NCBI GenBank assembly: GCA_964344935.1
Contig: CAYFPL010000009.1
Span: 1-64,000, forward strand
DNA length: 64,000 bases
Reading direction: 5' to 3'
Source of the DNA: GCA-2731375 sp964344935
Lineage (GTDB): Bacteria > Pseudomonadota > Alphaproteobacteria > GCA-2731375
Shown here: in pieces, positions 1-8,806 of the stretch
Position numbering within the stretch: the stretch's first letter is position 1
How the letters are laid out: every line of letters begins with the position of its first letter
Notes under the pieces: model-generated
What the model saw: the letters and a program-made list of their open reading frames with translations, nothing else
Database searches by the model: none
Told to the model about the DNA's origin: nothing
Made by a program: the position numbers and the translations under genes

Positions 1-801
1 AAGGCGCCAGGCTTCGGTGACCGCCGCAAGGCCATGCTCGAGGACATCGCCATTCTGACCGGTGGCCAGGTCGTCTCCGAGGATCTGGGCATCAAGCTCG
101 AAAGCGTCACCACTGACATGCTGGGCCGCGCCAAGCGCGTTTCCATCACCAAGGAAGAGACCACGATCGTGGACGGTTCCGGCAAAAAGGCTGACGTCAG
201 CGGCCGTTGCAACCAGATCCGCGCTCAGGTAGAGGAAACCACGTCGGAATACGACCGCGAGAAGCTGCAGGAACGTCTGGCCAAGCTGGCGGGCGGCGTT
301 GCCGTGATCAAGGTCGGCGGGGCCACCGAAGTCGAGGTGAAGGAGCGTAAGGACCGCGTCGACGACGCCCTGAACGCGACCCGTGCCGCGGTCGAGGAAG
401 GCGTCGTGTCCGGTGGCGGTTGTGCTCTTCTCAACGCCACGGCGGCCCTGAAGAAGGTCAAGGCGGCCAACGACGACCAGCAGGTCGGTGTCGATATCGT
501 CCGCCGCGCCCTGCAATCGCCGGTGCGCCAGATCGTGGAGAACGCCGGTGTGGACGGCGCCGTGGTCGCGGGCAAGCTGTCCGAGAGCAAGGATGCCAAC
601 CTCGGTTTCGATGCCCAGAACGAGAAGTATGTGGACATGTTCAAGGCCGGCATCGTGGATCCGACCAAGGTCGTCCGTGCCGCGTTGCAGGATGCCGCAT
701 CCGTCGCCGGTCTGTTGATCACCACGGAAGTGATGGTCGCCGACAGCCCGGACGACGAAGCCGCGGCTCCGGCCATGCCTGACATGGGCGGCATGATGTA
801 A
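1..801 (+). CDS. groEL: Chaperonin GroEL, 3' part (5' end outside window)
   Basis: C-terminal 266 residues of the 60-kDa chaperonin, the ATP-driven cytosolic folding machine that works with GroES. The frame is open from base 1, so the gene begins before the window. The opening stretch KAPGFGDRRKAMLEDIA is the conserved apical-domain segment. It is followed by the TGG repeat, the VAVIKVGGATEVEVKERKDRVDDALNA stretch (recognisable in shorter pieces) and the intermediate/equatorial ATP-binding part with GGGCALL. The C-terminus is the Met/Gly-rich tail PDMGGMM typical of proteobacterial GroEL. A strong terminator follows 33 bases after the stop, so this is the end of its transcription unit. Identification is secure; whether this is the only groEL copy cannot be told. 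Confidence 0.98.
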   Translation, partial: KAPGFGDRRKAMLEDIAILTGGQVVSEDLGIKLESVTTDMLGRAKRVSITKEETTIVDGSGKKADVSGRCNQIRAQVEETTSEYDREKLQERLAKLAGGVAVIKVGGATEVEVKERKDRVDDALNATRAAVEEGVVSGGGCALLNATAALKKVKAANDDQQVGVDIVRRALQSPVRQIVENAGVDGAVVAGKLSESKDANLGFDAQNEKYVDMFKAGIVDPTKVVRAALQDAASVAGLLITTEVMVADSPDDEAAAPAMPDMGGMM

Positions 802-833
802 GCTTCTGTTTTGTAAGCGTTTTGAGTACAGGG

Positions 834-863
834 AAGGGGTCGCCATAGGGCGGCCCCTTTTCT
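834..863 (+). terminator. Rho-independent terminator of groEL
   Basis: An 11-bp stem, AAGGGGTCGCC (834-844) with GGCGGCCCCTT (849-859), containing one G-T wobble and a four-base ATAG loop, runs into TTTTCTATTT. Its position just after the groEL stop fits transcription termination. It also separates groEL from the convergent gene ending at 884. Confidence 0.9.
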
Positions 864-883
864 ATTTGGTTGGATGCCCGTCT

Positions 884-1627
884 CTAGTTGATGAGCTCGA
901 GAAAGGCCGCGCTCTGCTTGACCGCCCGCAACCGGGCCGACAGAAGATCGGTCAAGGACCTGGCATCCGACCGCCGGCTCGAGACGGCAACGTATTCGAA
1001 CTCCCGCTCAAAGCAACCCGCCATTCTTGGCGCCGCATTTGCCTCGCCGCTCAGTGACACACGATGATGGCGGAGGACCGTTCGCTCCGCCGTAATGGTA
1101 TCGACGCGGCCCAAGCGCAGCATTTTCAGTTGCCGCCCCAAAATATTAGCCCCAGACAGTGTATGGATACCCGGTTGCCGCTGGAGATATTGAAAGAATT
1201 CCGGCGTATGGATGATCCCCCTCTCTACCGCAAGACGCCTGTTACGCAATGAATTCAAACCGTTGTAGGACCACGGGTCGTCGTTTTGGACGAAGAAGCA
1301 CATCTGGGTAAAAAACAGCCAATCGTCTGGATAGAGCGGGCCATCGATACCGTCTTTCAGCATGCCAGGCAAAAGATCGATGTCGCCGACAACAATTGAC
1401 CGTTTCGCCCTTTCAAAAGGCATATGGATCAATTGCATTTGGTATTCCGTATCCTGCAGCGCCAGGCGCAGGATGTCGAGAAAGGTGCCGCTGCCGTCGA
1501 GGCAAATGAACGGACAGCCATCGAAAATCGCTGTCCGCAGCATTTTCTTCCCCTCCGCAGCCGCGTTGAGCGAAGGCCCGCAGAGCAGGATTATCATTCC
1601 AATCACGACAGACCGCAGAATACTCAT
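884..1627 (-). CDS. Periplasmic solute-binding protein, family 3 type
   Basis: A 247-residue exported protein resembling bacterial extracellular solute-binding family 3 proteins, which bind small polar ligands in the periplasm. The N-terminus (MSILRSVVIGMIILLCGPSLNAAAE) is a cleavable signal peptide with an AAA-type cleavage region near residue 24. The mature part has the expected pattern: a short beta strand, a region resembling PFERAKRSIVVGDIDLLPGM (ligand-domain closure segment), and a second lobe. The length is close to the usual 240-270. A GGGGA ribosome site sits about 5 bases before the ATG. No permease or ATPase gene adjoins it, so it may be an orphan sensor or scavenging protein rather than part of a transporter here. 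The ligand is unknown. Confidence 0.7.
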   Translation of the reverse strand: MSILRSVVIGMIILLCGPSLNAAAEGKKMLRTAIFDGCPFICLDGSGTFLDILRLALQDTEYQMQLIHMPFERAKRSIVVGDIDLLPGMLKDGIDGPLYPDDWLFFTQMCFFVQNDDPWSYNGLNSLRNRRLAVERGIIHTPEFFQYLQRQPGIHTLSGANILGRQLKMLRLGRVDTITAERTVLRHHRVSLSGEANAAPRMAGCFEREFEYVAVSSRRSDARSLTDLLSARLRAVKQSAAFLELIN

Positions 1628-1772
1628 ATTTTTCCCCGAACTCGAGATTCTATCTCTCCCTCGAAAGAGGAACCTCCGCCACTAGCGGGTCAAAGAGTTT
1701 ACAATCGACACGCAAAATGAACAGCACAAGAAAAAATCCAATGAACCATCCGAAGTCTAGAAAGCCCCATCC

Positions 1773-2597
1773 ATGATGAACCTACCGGCGCCGGAGACCG
1801 TTGCGGCTGCTATCATCGAAACTGCAAAAGTAGAGATCTTGCCACGGTTTCGCAGCCTTCAAGACCATGAAATCAATGAGAAATCGCCCGGTGATTTGGT
1901 TACCGTGGCGGATTTGGAGGCTGAGAAGGCTCTGAATAAGAGCTTATCTGCGCTGCTGCCGGGCAGTATCATGGTCGGCGAAGAGGCCGTGGCAGCGGAT
2001 CCGGGGCTTTTGGCGGCTCTGGATGGGCCTGGGCCGTCCTGGCTGATCGATCCCATTGACGGCACCATCAATTTTGCCCATGGGGTGCCCCTGTTCGCCA
2101 CCATGGTGGCCCTGGTCATTGGGGGCGAGGTGGTTGGGGGATGGGTCTACGACCCAGTGCATGACGTCATGGCCATGGCGGAAAAGGGTTCTGGTGCCTC
2201 TCTGGATGGCGATATGGCGGCTATGCCCGCTCCACCCGCTCTAAATCGCCTTTCCGGTTGTCTGCATCTATCAGGCTACGACCGGGACTTGGCCGCCACG
2301 GCGGCGCGGAACTTCGACGCTGTGGGGCCGCTATTGGTGCTCCATTGTGCCGGTCTGGAATACCAGATGATGCTGAAAGGACGCCTGCACTATGCTCTCT
2401 ATTTGCGCACCAACCCCTGGGATCACGCGGCGGGGCAATGCATATTGTCGGAAGCCGGCGGTTATACGGCGCGCCTGGATGGCAGCCCGTACGGCATAGA
2501 CATTGTGGATCATCCATCACCGCTGTTGGCGGCGGCCGGGCAGGGGGCCTGGCAGGAATTACGGCAGGAGCTATTCGGACTTACGGATAAGCCCTAA
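1773..2597 (+). CDS. Inositol monophosphatase family protein
   Basis: A 274-residue Mg2+-dependent, Li+-sensitive-type phosphatase of the inositol monophosphatase/CysQ/FBPase fold, acting in the cytosol on a small phosphorylated substrate. The metal-binding motifs are visible: GEE at about 69-71, DPIDGT at 93-98 and WDHAAG near 217, the last giving the third metal aspartate. The order and spacing match the family. Relatives include SuhB, CysQ (3'-phosphoadenosine-5'-phosphate) and histidinol phosphatase HisN; the sequence does not decide which. Two adjacent ATGs (1773 and 1776) are possible starts and neither has a strong ribosome site. The stop overlaps the mazG stop by 4 bases in convergent orientation. 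Confidence 0.85.
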   Translation: MMNLPAPETVAAAIIETAKVEILPRFRSLQDHEINEKSPGDLVTVADLEAEKALNKSLSALLPGSIMVGEEAVAADPGLLAALDGPGPSWLIDPIDGTINFAHGVPLFATMVALVIGGEVVGGWVYDPVHDVMAMAEKGSGASLDGDMAAMPAPPALNRLSGCLHLSGYDRDLAATAARNFDAVGPLLVLHCAGLEYQMMLKGRLHYALYLRTNPWDHAAGQCILSEAGGYTARLDGSPYGIDIVDHPSPLLAAAGQGAWQELRQELFGLTDKP

Positions 2598-3418
2598 CTC
2601 TTTGTGTTTTCTTCTTTTTTCACGGTTTGCCAGGCCGCTTCCAGGGCTTCGATATCCATTTTCGCCGCATCCCGCCCCTGTTGTGCGAGATCCGTTTCGA
2701 GGCGGCGGAAACGGCGCTCGAACTTCTCGTTACCCCCTCTGAGGGCCGTTTCCGGATCGATGCCAAGGTGGCGGGCCAAATTGACGACGCTGAAGAGCAA
2801 ATCACCCATTTCCTCGGCCATGGCATGAGCATCCCCATTTGCCATTTCCGCCCGTAATTCCGCCATTTCTTCCGAGATCTTGTCCAATACGGGTGCGGCT
2901 TCAGGCCAATCGAAACCGATGCGTGCGGCGCGCTTCTGCAATTTGAAGGCCCGGGTTAAGGCGGGCAGGGCGGTGGCGATGCCATCGAGCGCTGAAAGGG
3001 CCACGTGGCGACCCTTGGCGGCCTCCGCCCGCTCCTGGGCCTTCTGTTCCTCCCAAGCCAGGGTTTGCGCCGCCGCGCCCCTGATATCGGCATCGCCGAA
3101 GACATGGGGGTGTCGTTTGATCATTTTGTCCGAAATGGCGCCGGCTACTGCGGCGAAATCGAAGGCATCCTGTTCCGAGGCCATTTGGGCGTGGAAGACC
3201 ACCTGCAGGAGCAGGTCGCCCAATTCGTCACGCAAATGATCCATGTCGCCCTTGGCGATGGCGTCCGCGACTTCGTAAGCCTCTTCGATGGTATACGGGG
3301 CGATTGTGGCGAAGTCCTGTTCCAGATCCCAGGGACAACCGCCATTGGGATCCCGCAGGCGCGCCATCACCGTGAGCAGTCGCTCCATCGGCGGCAAGTT
3401 GGAGAGATCGTCTTTCAT
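2594..3418 (-). CDS. mazG: Nucleoside triphosphate pyrophosphohydrolase MazG
   Basis: A 274-residue house-cleaning enzyme that hydrolyses nucleoside triphosphates to monophosphates and pyrophosphate. It shows the two tandem MazG domains of the full-length type. The first contains GGCPWDLEQDF, YTIEEAYEVADAI and LRDELGDLLLQVVFHAQ; the second contains EEMAELRAEM and EEMGDLLFSVVNLARHLG. The paired EExxE and ExxD patterns bind Mg2+. The length agrees with Escherichia coli MazG (about 263). It is convergent with the phosphatase gene and has no partner on its own strand. Confidence is high. Confidence 0.95.
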   Translation of the reverse strand: MKDDLSNLPPMERLLTVMARLRDPNGGCPWDLEQDFATIAPYTIEEAYEVADAIAKGDMDHLRDELGDLLLQVVFHAQMASEQDAFDFAAVAGAISDKMIKRHPHVFGDADIRGAAAQTLAWEEQKAQERAEAAKGRHVALSALDGIATALPALTRAFKLQKRAARIGFDWPEAAPVLDKISEEMAELRAEMANGDAHAMAEEMGDLLFSVVNLARHLGIDPETALRGGNEKFERRFRRLETDLAQQGRDAAKMDIEALEAAWQTVKKEENTKS

Positions 3419-3773
3419 CGCTGAACTATAGCGGCACGGGATCGAACGAAAAAGGTTGGGCGTCTCCGATTAGGGAGTGTCTCGTGGTTATCATATCCGA
3501 AATGGCATGCCTTCGCGCGCCATGACATTTCCACAACCAATCGCCATTTCGAGATGCCAATTTTTCGGCCGGGGGGCGCGGCGGGCAGGTTAATTCGGTT
3601 CGTCCAGGTTAATATTTGGTGAATTTTAGGAATAGTACCATGGTAGTCTTCTATCCCTGATTATCCGATAATGTATATTATGTAAAAACATACATCCTCA
3701 TTTTCCAGATCAATTTCTAATCTTAACATATTGAATTATGGCAGATTATGACGCGGTATTACTTTTCTGATTC
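3419..3773. other. Intergenic region, AT-rich, with an inverted repeat
   Basis: About 355 bases without a convincing gene, lying upstream of mazG and downstream of the tRNA. The half nearer the tRNA is notably AT-rich. A 9-bp inverted repeat, CGAAATGGC (3498-3506) and GCCATTTCG (3543-3551), is separated by 36 bases and could be a regulatory site or hairpin. No promoter boxes are clear enough to call. Confidence 0.5.
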
Positions 3774-3849
3774 TGGTGGGCGGTGACGGTCTCGAACCGC
3801 CGACCTCCTCGGTGTAAACGAGGCGCTCTACCAGCTGAGCTAACCGCCC
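3774..3849 (-). tRNA. tRNA-Val (anticodon UAC)
   Basis: On the minus strand a 76-base cloverleaf can be drawn. The acceptor stem pairs GGGCGGT with ACCGCCC, followed by discriminator A and an encoded CCA end. The D-arm contains TAGCTCAGCTGGTAGAGC. The anticodon stem CCTCG/CGAGG encloses the loop TTTACAC, giving anticodon UAC (valine codon GUA). The T-arm contains GGTTCGAGACC. The encoded CCA (3774-3776) is complete. It stands alone between mazG and the corrinoid operon, and no integrase or second attachment copy is visible. Confidence 0.97.
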
Positions 3850-3970
3850 CAGAAATCCAGAATATCTCTCCGGCCAACGGTCCGACAAAATGAACCAGAC
3901 CGACAAGAAAGGCAACCGTTGGAACAGCGCTTATGTTTTGCGCCGGCTCCTCGCCGCCCGGGGATCCATA

Positions 3971-4999
3971 TCACACTAACTGTTTTTTTCGCCACGCCTT
4001 AATATAGGCAGCACAGTCAGGGTCCTGGCCCAGGACCACATCCATAGCCATTTGCACCCCTGAGGACGGCTCAGCAGCGCTTAGAGCGCCGCGAGGATCG
4101 TTCTGCACCGGATCCATGATGCCGCTATCGGCACCGGCTTCCACCGCCAGACGCAAGAATGCCTCGTTGATGAATTTGCGAGCCGGAACACCAAAAGACG
4201 CGTTGGAAATGCCGCCCGTGATGTGAATATCCGGCCCGAACCGGCTACGAATTTCACGTATGGCATCCAGGCAGTGGCGACCGTAATCGGGATCGACGGC
4301 CACCGGAAAAACCAGGGGGTCGAGGTATATGTCCTTGGCTGAAAACCCTTTCTCCAAAGCCGCTTCGATCATTGTCGTTGCATTCTTGACACGGCCCGGC
4401 GTGCCGTCGGGCATAGCGCTTTCACCAGAGGCGGTAACAATAACGGCAGCACTGTATTCCAAGGCTAGATCCAGCGCCGTGGGCCGCTCCAAGGATGCGG
4501 AATTCAACAGTGCAGGGCCGTTTCGTTGGTCATAGGCAGCCAAACCGGCCGCGATCACGTCGATATCGGAAGAATCGATAGACAAAGGCCGGTTGGCCAT
4601 CTCCTGGACCTGGCCCGTCAGCCAAGTCATGGCGTCGATTTGATCCTCTTTCCTGAGGGAGACCTCGTCCACGTTGATATCGAGGAAATCCGCGCCTGCC
4701 GCCTCCTGTTGGGCGACAATTCCCTCGATATAGGCTAGCCCCCCCTGCCCGTCGCCATATCTGGCCTGATGCAACGCCGCCTTGACATGTTTGACGCGGC
4801 CTTCCTGATAATCCTGGGTTTCCTTGATAACGTCGGGAATGGCTAAAAAGGCCGATTTACCGCTGGCCGTGGTGTAACTGATGACATCGTTGCCATCATC
4901 ATCGGTGGTAAGACGCTTATTTCGCCGCAATAGCGCCCGCGTTGTATGGACATTTTCACCAATTACGATGAATTCCCGGTCCATGCGATCGATTTTCAC
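3971..4999 (-). CDS. Methyltetrahydrofolate:corrinoid methyltransferase (methyltransferase II)
   Basis: A 342-residue pterin-binding TIM-barrel protein of the DHPS/MeTr superfamily (AcsE, MetH pterin domain, CmuB type). It is expected to move the methyl group between methylcobamide and tetrahydrofolate in the cytosol. Visible signatures are the GENVHTTR start, GADFLDINVDEV, PLSIDSSD, the NSAS...L strand and the ITGGISNASFG strand that lines the pterin pocket. I chose the GTG at 4999, not the upstream ATG at 5041. It has GAGAGG 8 bases before it and overlaps the previous stop as GTGA, which suggests translational coupling. It is the last gene of the corrinoid operon and fits the methyltransferase II role of O-demethylases. 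Confidence 0.87.
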   Translation of the reverse strand: MKIDRMDREFIVIGENVHTTRALLRRNKRLTTDDDGNDVISYTTASGKSAFLAIPDVIKETQDYQEGRVKHVKAALHQARYGDGQGGLAYIEGIVAQQEAAGADFLDINVDEVSLRKEDQIDAMTWLTGQVQEMANRPLSIDSSDIDVIAAGLAAYDQRNGPALLNSASLERPTALDLALEYSAAVIVTASGESAMPDGTPGRVKNATTMIEAALEKGFSAKDIYLDPLVFPVAVDPDYGRHCLDAIREIRSRFGPDIHITGGISNASFGVPARKFINEAFLRLAVEAGADSGIMDPVQNDPRGALSAAEPSSGVQMAMDVVLGQDPDCAAYIKAWRKKQLV

Positions 5000-6948
5000 A
5001 GTTTTTTCCTCTCGAAAGGCCCCATTTCGTTGAAAAAGCAACCTTCAACGAAGATGTCGAAGAAATTCGCCTGACTTTCCAATTCCACATGCTCCGCGCG
5101 CAGAACCAGGGTCTCCAGATAGCGCCTTCGTTCCATGTTCAAGAGCGCCTCACCGGCGCCCTGAAGAGCCGTATTGCCGGCCTTTTCGATCCTATCCTCC
5201 GCGATGGGCGCCAGCAGCCCAATCTGTACGCCGTTTGCCACATTCACATGTGAGGCGAAGCCCCCAGCCAGATACAGCCGGTCAATATCCGATGGGACAA
5301 CGCCAAATCGCTGCATCAGGATAATCTGGCCGGCGTTAGAGGCCGCCTTGGCCTGTGCCAAGTGGGATATATCCTCACCGGAAATGGTAATACCCTGGTC
5401 GGACTCGAGTACCACTTCGGTCATACGCCCCGATTTACCCTTTATTAACGCACCTTTATGGTTCATCAGACCGCTGCCCCGTAACACGGCCAAAGCGTCG
5501 ATCAGGCCCGATCCGCACAGGCCGACTGGCGCGACACCACCGATCGTGCGATAGCCAAACCGGTCACCCTCTTGCCATACTGCTTCTATTGCGCCCTCGT
5601 AGCTGGCCATGCCATAGCGTACCAGCCCCCCTTCAAAGGCCGGTCCCGCCGGGCAGGAGGCGACCATTAGCCGCCCCTGACCCGCCAACACCACCTCGGT
5701 ATTCGTACCCATGTCCACCAACATCACGATTTCATCGGCATCCGGATCCATATCCAGGGCCAAAAGCGAGGCCGCCGCGTCGCCGCCGATATGGCTCGCA
5801 ATCAATGGCAGGCCATGTACCTGGCATTTCGGATGGGCGCGAAGGCCCAGCTTCCGGGCTTCTGCGGAAATCGTTGTCGATTCACGTTCGCCGGCCAGCA
5901 TTGCCAGTTCCAGGGGCGATTTATATGGTTTTTGACCGATCGGCTGGACATCGCCTTTGAACAGCAGATCCCGCATGGTGGAATTGCCGGCGACGACGAT
6001 TTCGTAGATTTCGCGCCGTTTGAAGCCGAATTCCTCGCACAAAACGTCGATTTCGTTGTTCAGGGCGTTGACGACTGCCTTTTGCAGTTCGCCCCTGTAG
6101 GCCCCGCCGTCGTAAGAAATGCGATGCATGACGTCGCTGCCGCCGAAACGCTGTGGGTTTTCGAATGAGGCATTGGCAATGGTGCGCCCGGTTTCAAGGT
6201 CGAACAGGTTGGCTGCCACGGTCGTGGTCCCCAAATCGACGGCTAGGCCATAAATATGGCCGCGGTAGCGATCGATGACCTCGCCATTCCGGAGCACGTC
6301 ATCGCCCTCACGCACGACGGACGGCGCCAATTCCACATCTTTTTTCAAGTCCGCTTGCAAAATCCGCGGCTTGCGGATCAGAGGTTCGAAGTCGATTTCC
6401 GCGAATTCGTCGATGATGTCCGCCTGGCATGCCAAACGGTAGTTTTCTCCCAGAAACGCCTCCGCCTCGGTTCGCTGTGCCAGGGCGTCCGCGCCTTTTG
6501 TGACGGTGACGATGCATTCATGGCAATCACCATAGCGGCCGCAGGAGGTGGCGAGGCGCATGCGTCGCTCGTCAGCCAAATCGAACAAATTGGCGGTTTT
6601 CCTGACCTTGCCTTCCATGCCGGCGCGGCGGTCTCGCCGTGCTTTTCGTGATTGCTGCTTCACTTTGGCAATTTTTTCCTTTGTTTTGGCATAGCTCTCG
6701 GGCCGGGTTTCCCAGGCATCGCGGAAATCCAGGGTGCCGTCATGGGCGCAAATCGGCACCCCCTGGCGATCCGCCGGGTCGGCGCGGTTGGCGCAGCCGA
6801 ATTTCGCCGTGCATTCGTCTTTGGCAGAGCGGTAGGGGCAGCGGCCGTGGGATTTGATCTGATCCTGGGCATGCGCCATGATTTCGCCGAAAATGTTGGA
6901 AATCCGATCCAGACGCTCCTGATAGTCCTTTTTCGACGGCCCTGCCAT
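4996..6948 (-). CDS. Reductive activator of corrinoid protein (Fe-S plus ASKHA, RACo-like)
   Basis: A 650-residue protein of the DUF4445/RACo family, which uses ATP and a low-potential Fe-S cluster to re-reduce inactive Co(II) corrinoid. A plant-type [2Fe-2S] ferredoxin region is seen with Cys136, Cys142, Cys145 and Cys174. An ASKHA ATPase part follows, with phosphate-1 loop LAVDLGTTTVAA (about 235-246), a second loop LVDMGTNTEVVLAG and the adenosine motif LYLAGGFASHVNVANG. Unusually, an N-terminal extension carries four more cysteines (37, 46, 52, 67) that could hold another cluster. It lies 24 bases after the corrinoid protein gene and overlaps the methyltransferase II start, so co-expression is near certain. 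The activator role is inferred from family and context. Confidence 0.88.
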   Translation of the reverse strand: MAGPSKKDYQERLDRISNIFGEIMAHAQDQIKSHGRCPYRSAKDECTAKFGCANRADPADRQGVPICAHDGTLDFRDAWETRPESYAKTKEKIAKVKQQSRKARRDRRAGMEGKVRKTANLFDLADERRMRLATSCGRYGDCHECIVTVTKGADALAQRTEAEAFLGENYRLACQADIIDEFAEIDFEPLIRKPRILQADLKKDVELAPSVVREGDDVLRNGEVIDRYRGHIYGLAVDLGTTTVAANLFDLETGRTIANASFENPQRFGGSDVMHRISYDGGAYRGELQKAVVNALNNEIDVLCEEFGFKRREIYEIVVAGNSTMRDLLFKGDVQPIGQKPYKSPLELAMLAGERESTTISAEARKLGLRAHPKCQVHGLPLIASHIGGDAAASLLALDMDPDADEIVMLVDMGTNTEVVLAGQGRLMVASCPAGPAFEGGLVRYGMASYEGAIEAVWQEGDRFGYRTIGGVAPVGLCGSGLIDALAVLRGSGLMNHKGALIKGKSGRMTEVVLESDQGITISGEDISHLAQAKAASNAGQIILMQRFGVVPSDIDRLYLAGGFASHVNVANGVQIGLLAPIAEDRIEKAGNTALQGAGEALLNMERRRYLETLVLRAEHVELESQANFFDIFVEGCFFNEMGPFERKKL

Positions 6949-6972
6949 AGTGCGTTTGTTTTCGCGGCCAGC

Positions 6973-7719
6973 CTAGGCCGCCGCCATCAATTCCTTCGCT
7001 ACGGCGACGCAACTCAAGGCATCCGGGCCATAGCCGTCGGCGCCCATATCGTCGGAGAATTCCTGGGTTACCGGCGCCCCGCCAACCATGATCTGCACTT
7101 CGTCCCGCAAATCAGCGTCGATGAAAGCCTCGATGGTTTTGCCCATGTTGGGCATGGTGGTGGTCAAGAGGGCCGACATACCCAGAACCTTGGCGCCACT
7201 CTCCTCCACCGCATCGATGAAGGTATCCTCGGCCACGTCCACCCCTAGGTCGATCACCTCGAAACCGGAGCCGCGCAGCATCATAATGCAGAGGTTTTTG
7301 CCGATATCGTGCAAATCCCCCTTCACCGTTCCCATGATCACCGTGCCCTGCTTTTCCAGCCCGGAAGCAGACAAAATGGGCTCGATATGGGCCATACCCG
7401 CCCGCATGGCCCGTGCACAGCTCAATACTTCGGGTACGAAGACGAAATTCTCCCGAAATTTGATGCCGACGATGCCCATGCCGCCAATCAGGCCGTCATC
7501 CATGATTTCGATGGCATCGATGCCTTCCTCCAGGGCCTTCGCGGTCAATTCATCGGCCGCACCATCATCGCCCTCGATGATGGCGGCCGCGATTTCCTGC
7601 AGCCTGGGCTTAGCCTGGGCAAACAGTTCGATGAAGCGTTCGATCTCGTCAGGCCGTTCGAGATATTCCTCGATCTCGTCGATCAGGGTCTGATTCTGGA
7701 TATCGCTCAGTTCCGCCAT
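6973..7719 (-). CDS. Corrinoid (B12-binding) methyl carrier protein
   Basis: A 248-residue methyl shuttle of the MtbC/MtaC/MetH-cobalamin type. Residues about 30-115 form the helical cap domain. From about 125 a Rossmann-like cobalamin domain follows, with the signature GDLHDIGKN, where Asp135, His137 and Gly140 form DxHxxG and His137 is the expected lower cobalt ligand. Further family marks are GFEVIDLGVDV, the MSALLTTTMPNM strand, VGGAPVT and GADGYGPDA, which contacts the nucleotide tail. The length is slightly above the common 210-220 because of a longer acidic N-terminus. It sits between the methyltransferase I gene (48 bases upstream) and the activator, as expected for the central carrier. 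Confidence 0.93.
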   Translation of the reverse strand: MAELSDIQNQTLIDEIEEYLERPDEIERFIELFAQAKPRLQEIAAAIIEGDDGAADELTAKALEEGIDAIEIMDDGLIGGMGIVGIKFRENFVFVPEVLSCARAMRAGMAHIEPILSASGLEKQGTVIMGTVKGDLHDIGKNLCIMMLRGSGFEVIDLGVDVAEDTFIDAVEESGAKVLGMSALLTTTMPNMGKTIEAFIDADLRDEVQIMVGGAPVTQEFSDDMGADGYGPDALSCVAVAKELMAAA

Positions 7720-7767
7720 GGTTACGCTACCGCTTCATGAATGTGATTGTTCAACGATTGGAATGAG

Positions 7768-8793
7768 TTAATGCCGGGCATGCCATTCCTGTACGGCTTC
7801 AGGAATGGCCCGCAGGTTGGCGATGGAGGTTTGCAGGGGAATGGCGCATTCCGGCCCGATCATCTGCACGCCAGCGTCCAGATTGGCGAAAACCTCCCGT
7901 TTGACGTCATCCGGCGTCTTGGAGAACAGGGTTTCGGGGTTGTTTATATTGCCAACCAGGGCGATCCGCCCTGCCACGGTTTCCATGGATTCATCTGGCC
8001 CGTTCTTGGAATCGTAATGGAAGGCCGCCATGCCGGTTTCCGCGATAAATCCCATGCGATCCACTGTGCGCCCGCAAATATGCAGGATCAGGGGACAGGG
8101 AATGCTGCGGGCAAACTCCTTATGCAACTCCTCGAGATAGCGGTGATAATACTCGCCGCTGACCAAATCCCCCGTGGCGTGGTCGGGCAAGGTCAGGGCA
8201 TCCACGCCGGCCTCGATTTGGGCGCGGCCGAAATCGATGGTGACTTTTTTCAGTTTTTCCAGGATTTCCTTGGTCGCTTCCGGATCGTCGAGGGAGAGGA
8301 GGAGGAATTTCTCGACGCCGAAGCAATGGTACGCCAGGGACCAGGGGCCCATGGTCTTGCCTATGATGGCCACATCCGGGCCCAATTCCTCGCGCAGCAG
8401 CTTGATGGCGTCTAGGACACATTTGGTATCCGGGTGCTCGATCAGATCATTGGGGATGTAGATATCGTCCGGATGCTCCCAAATCGGCTCTGACATGCGC
8501 ACAGTGGGCCAATTGTCCTTGCCTTCCCATTGCATCTTGCAGCCCAACGCAGAAGATTCCTGGATAATGGAAAAGACCGGCATCACTGTGTCGAAACCCA
8601 AAAGGGTATGCGCCGTGGCCGCCAAACGGGCCATGGGTTCGGCCTGTCGGTTGGCGTCAGGAAAGGGCGCATCCACCAAATCCATCAGTTCCACCGTCGC
8701 CACGGAGGTTGGGTTGCAAATGGGCGTGCGGTCCACCGGCTTGCCGCTCAGTGCCGCCAAAACCCGTTCCCGGCTGGTCATGCTTGCCGTCAC
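7768..8793 (-). CDS. UroD-like methyltransferase I (MtaA/CmuA family)
   Basis: A 341-residue member of the uroporphyrinogen-decarboxylase-fold methyltransferases, which move a methyl group to or from a corrinoid protein using zinc. The family zinc ligands are present: His238-x-Cys240 in LILHICGR and Cys316 in MIGPECAIP. True UroD enzymes lack this set. Other family segments are RERVLAALSGKPVDRTP at the N-terminus and LVGNINNPETLF. Relatives include MtaA/MtbA, the N-terminal half of CmuA and the O-demethylase MT-I proteins MtvB/OdmB. The start is GTG at 8793, with GGAGG 7 bases upstream. In this operon it most likely demethylates the unknown substrate; the methyl donor cannot be read from the sequence. 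Confidence 0.87.
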   Translation of the reverse strand: MTASMTSRERVLAALSGKPVDRTPICNPTSVATVELMDLVDAPFPDANRQAEPMARLAATAHTLLGFDTVMPVFSIIQESSALGCKMQWEGKDNWPTVRMSEPIWEHPDDIYIPNDLIEHPDTKCVLDAIKLLREELGPDVAIIGKTMGPWSLAYHCFGVEKFLLLSLDDPEATKEILEKLKKVTIDFGRAQIEAGVDALTLPDHATGDLVSGEYYHRYLEELHKEFARSIPCPLILHICGRTVDRMGFIAETGMAAFHYDSKNGPDESMETVAGRIALVGNINNPETLFSKTPDDVKREVFANLDAGVQMIGPECAIPLQTSIANLRAIPEAVQEWHARH

Positions 8794-8806
8794 GGCGCCG
8801 CCTCCC

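Noticed and set aside
3774..3849. tRNA gene as an attachment site of an integrated element
   Set aside because: No integrase and no second partial tRNA copy are visible in the window.
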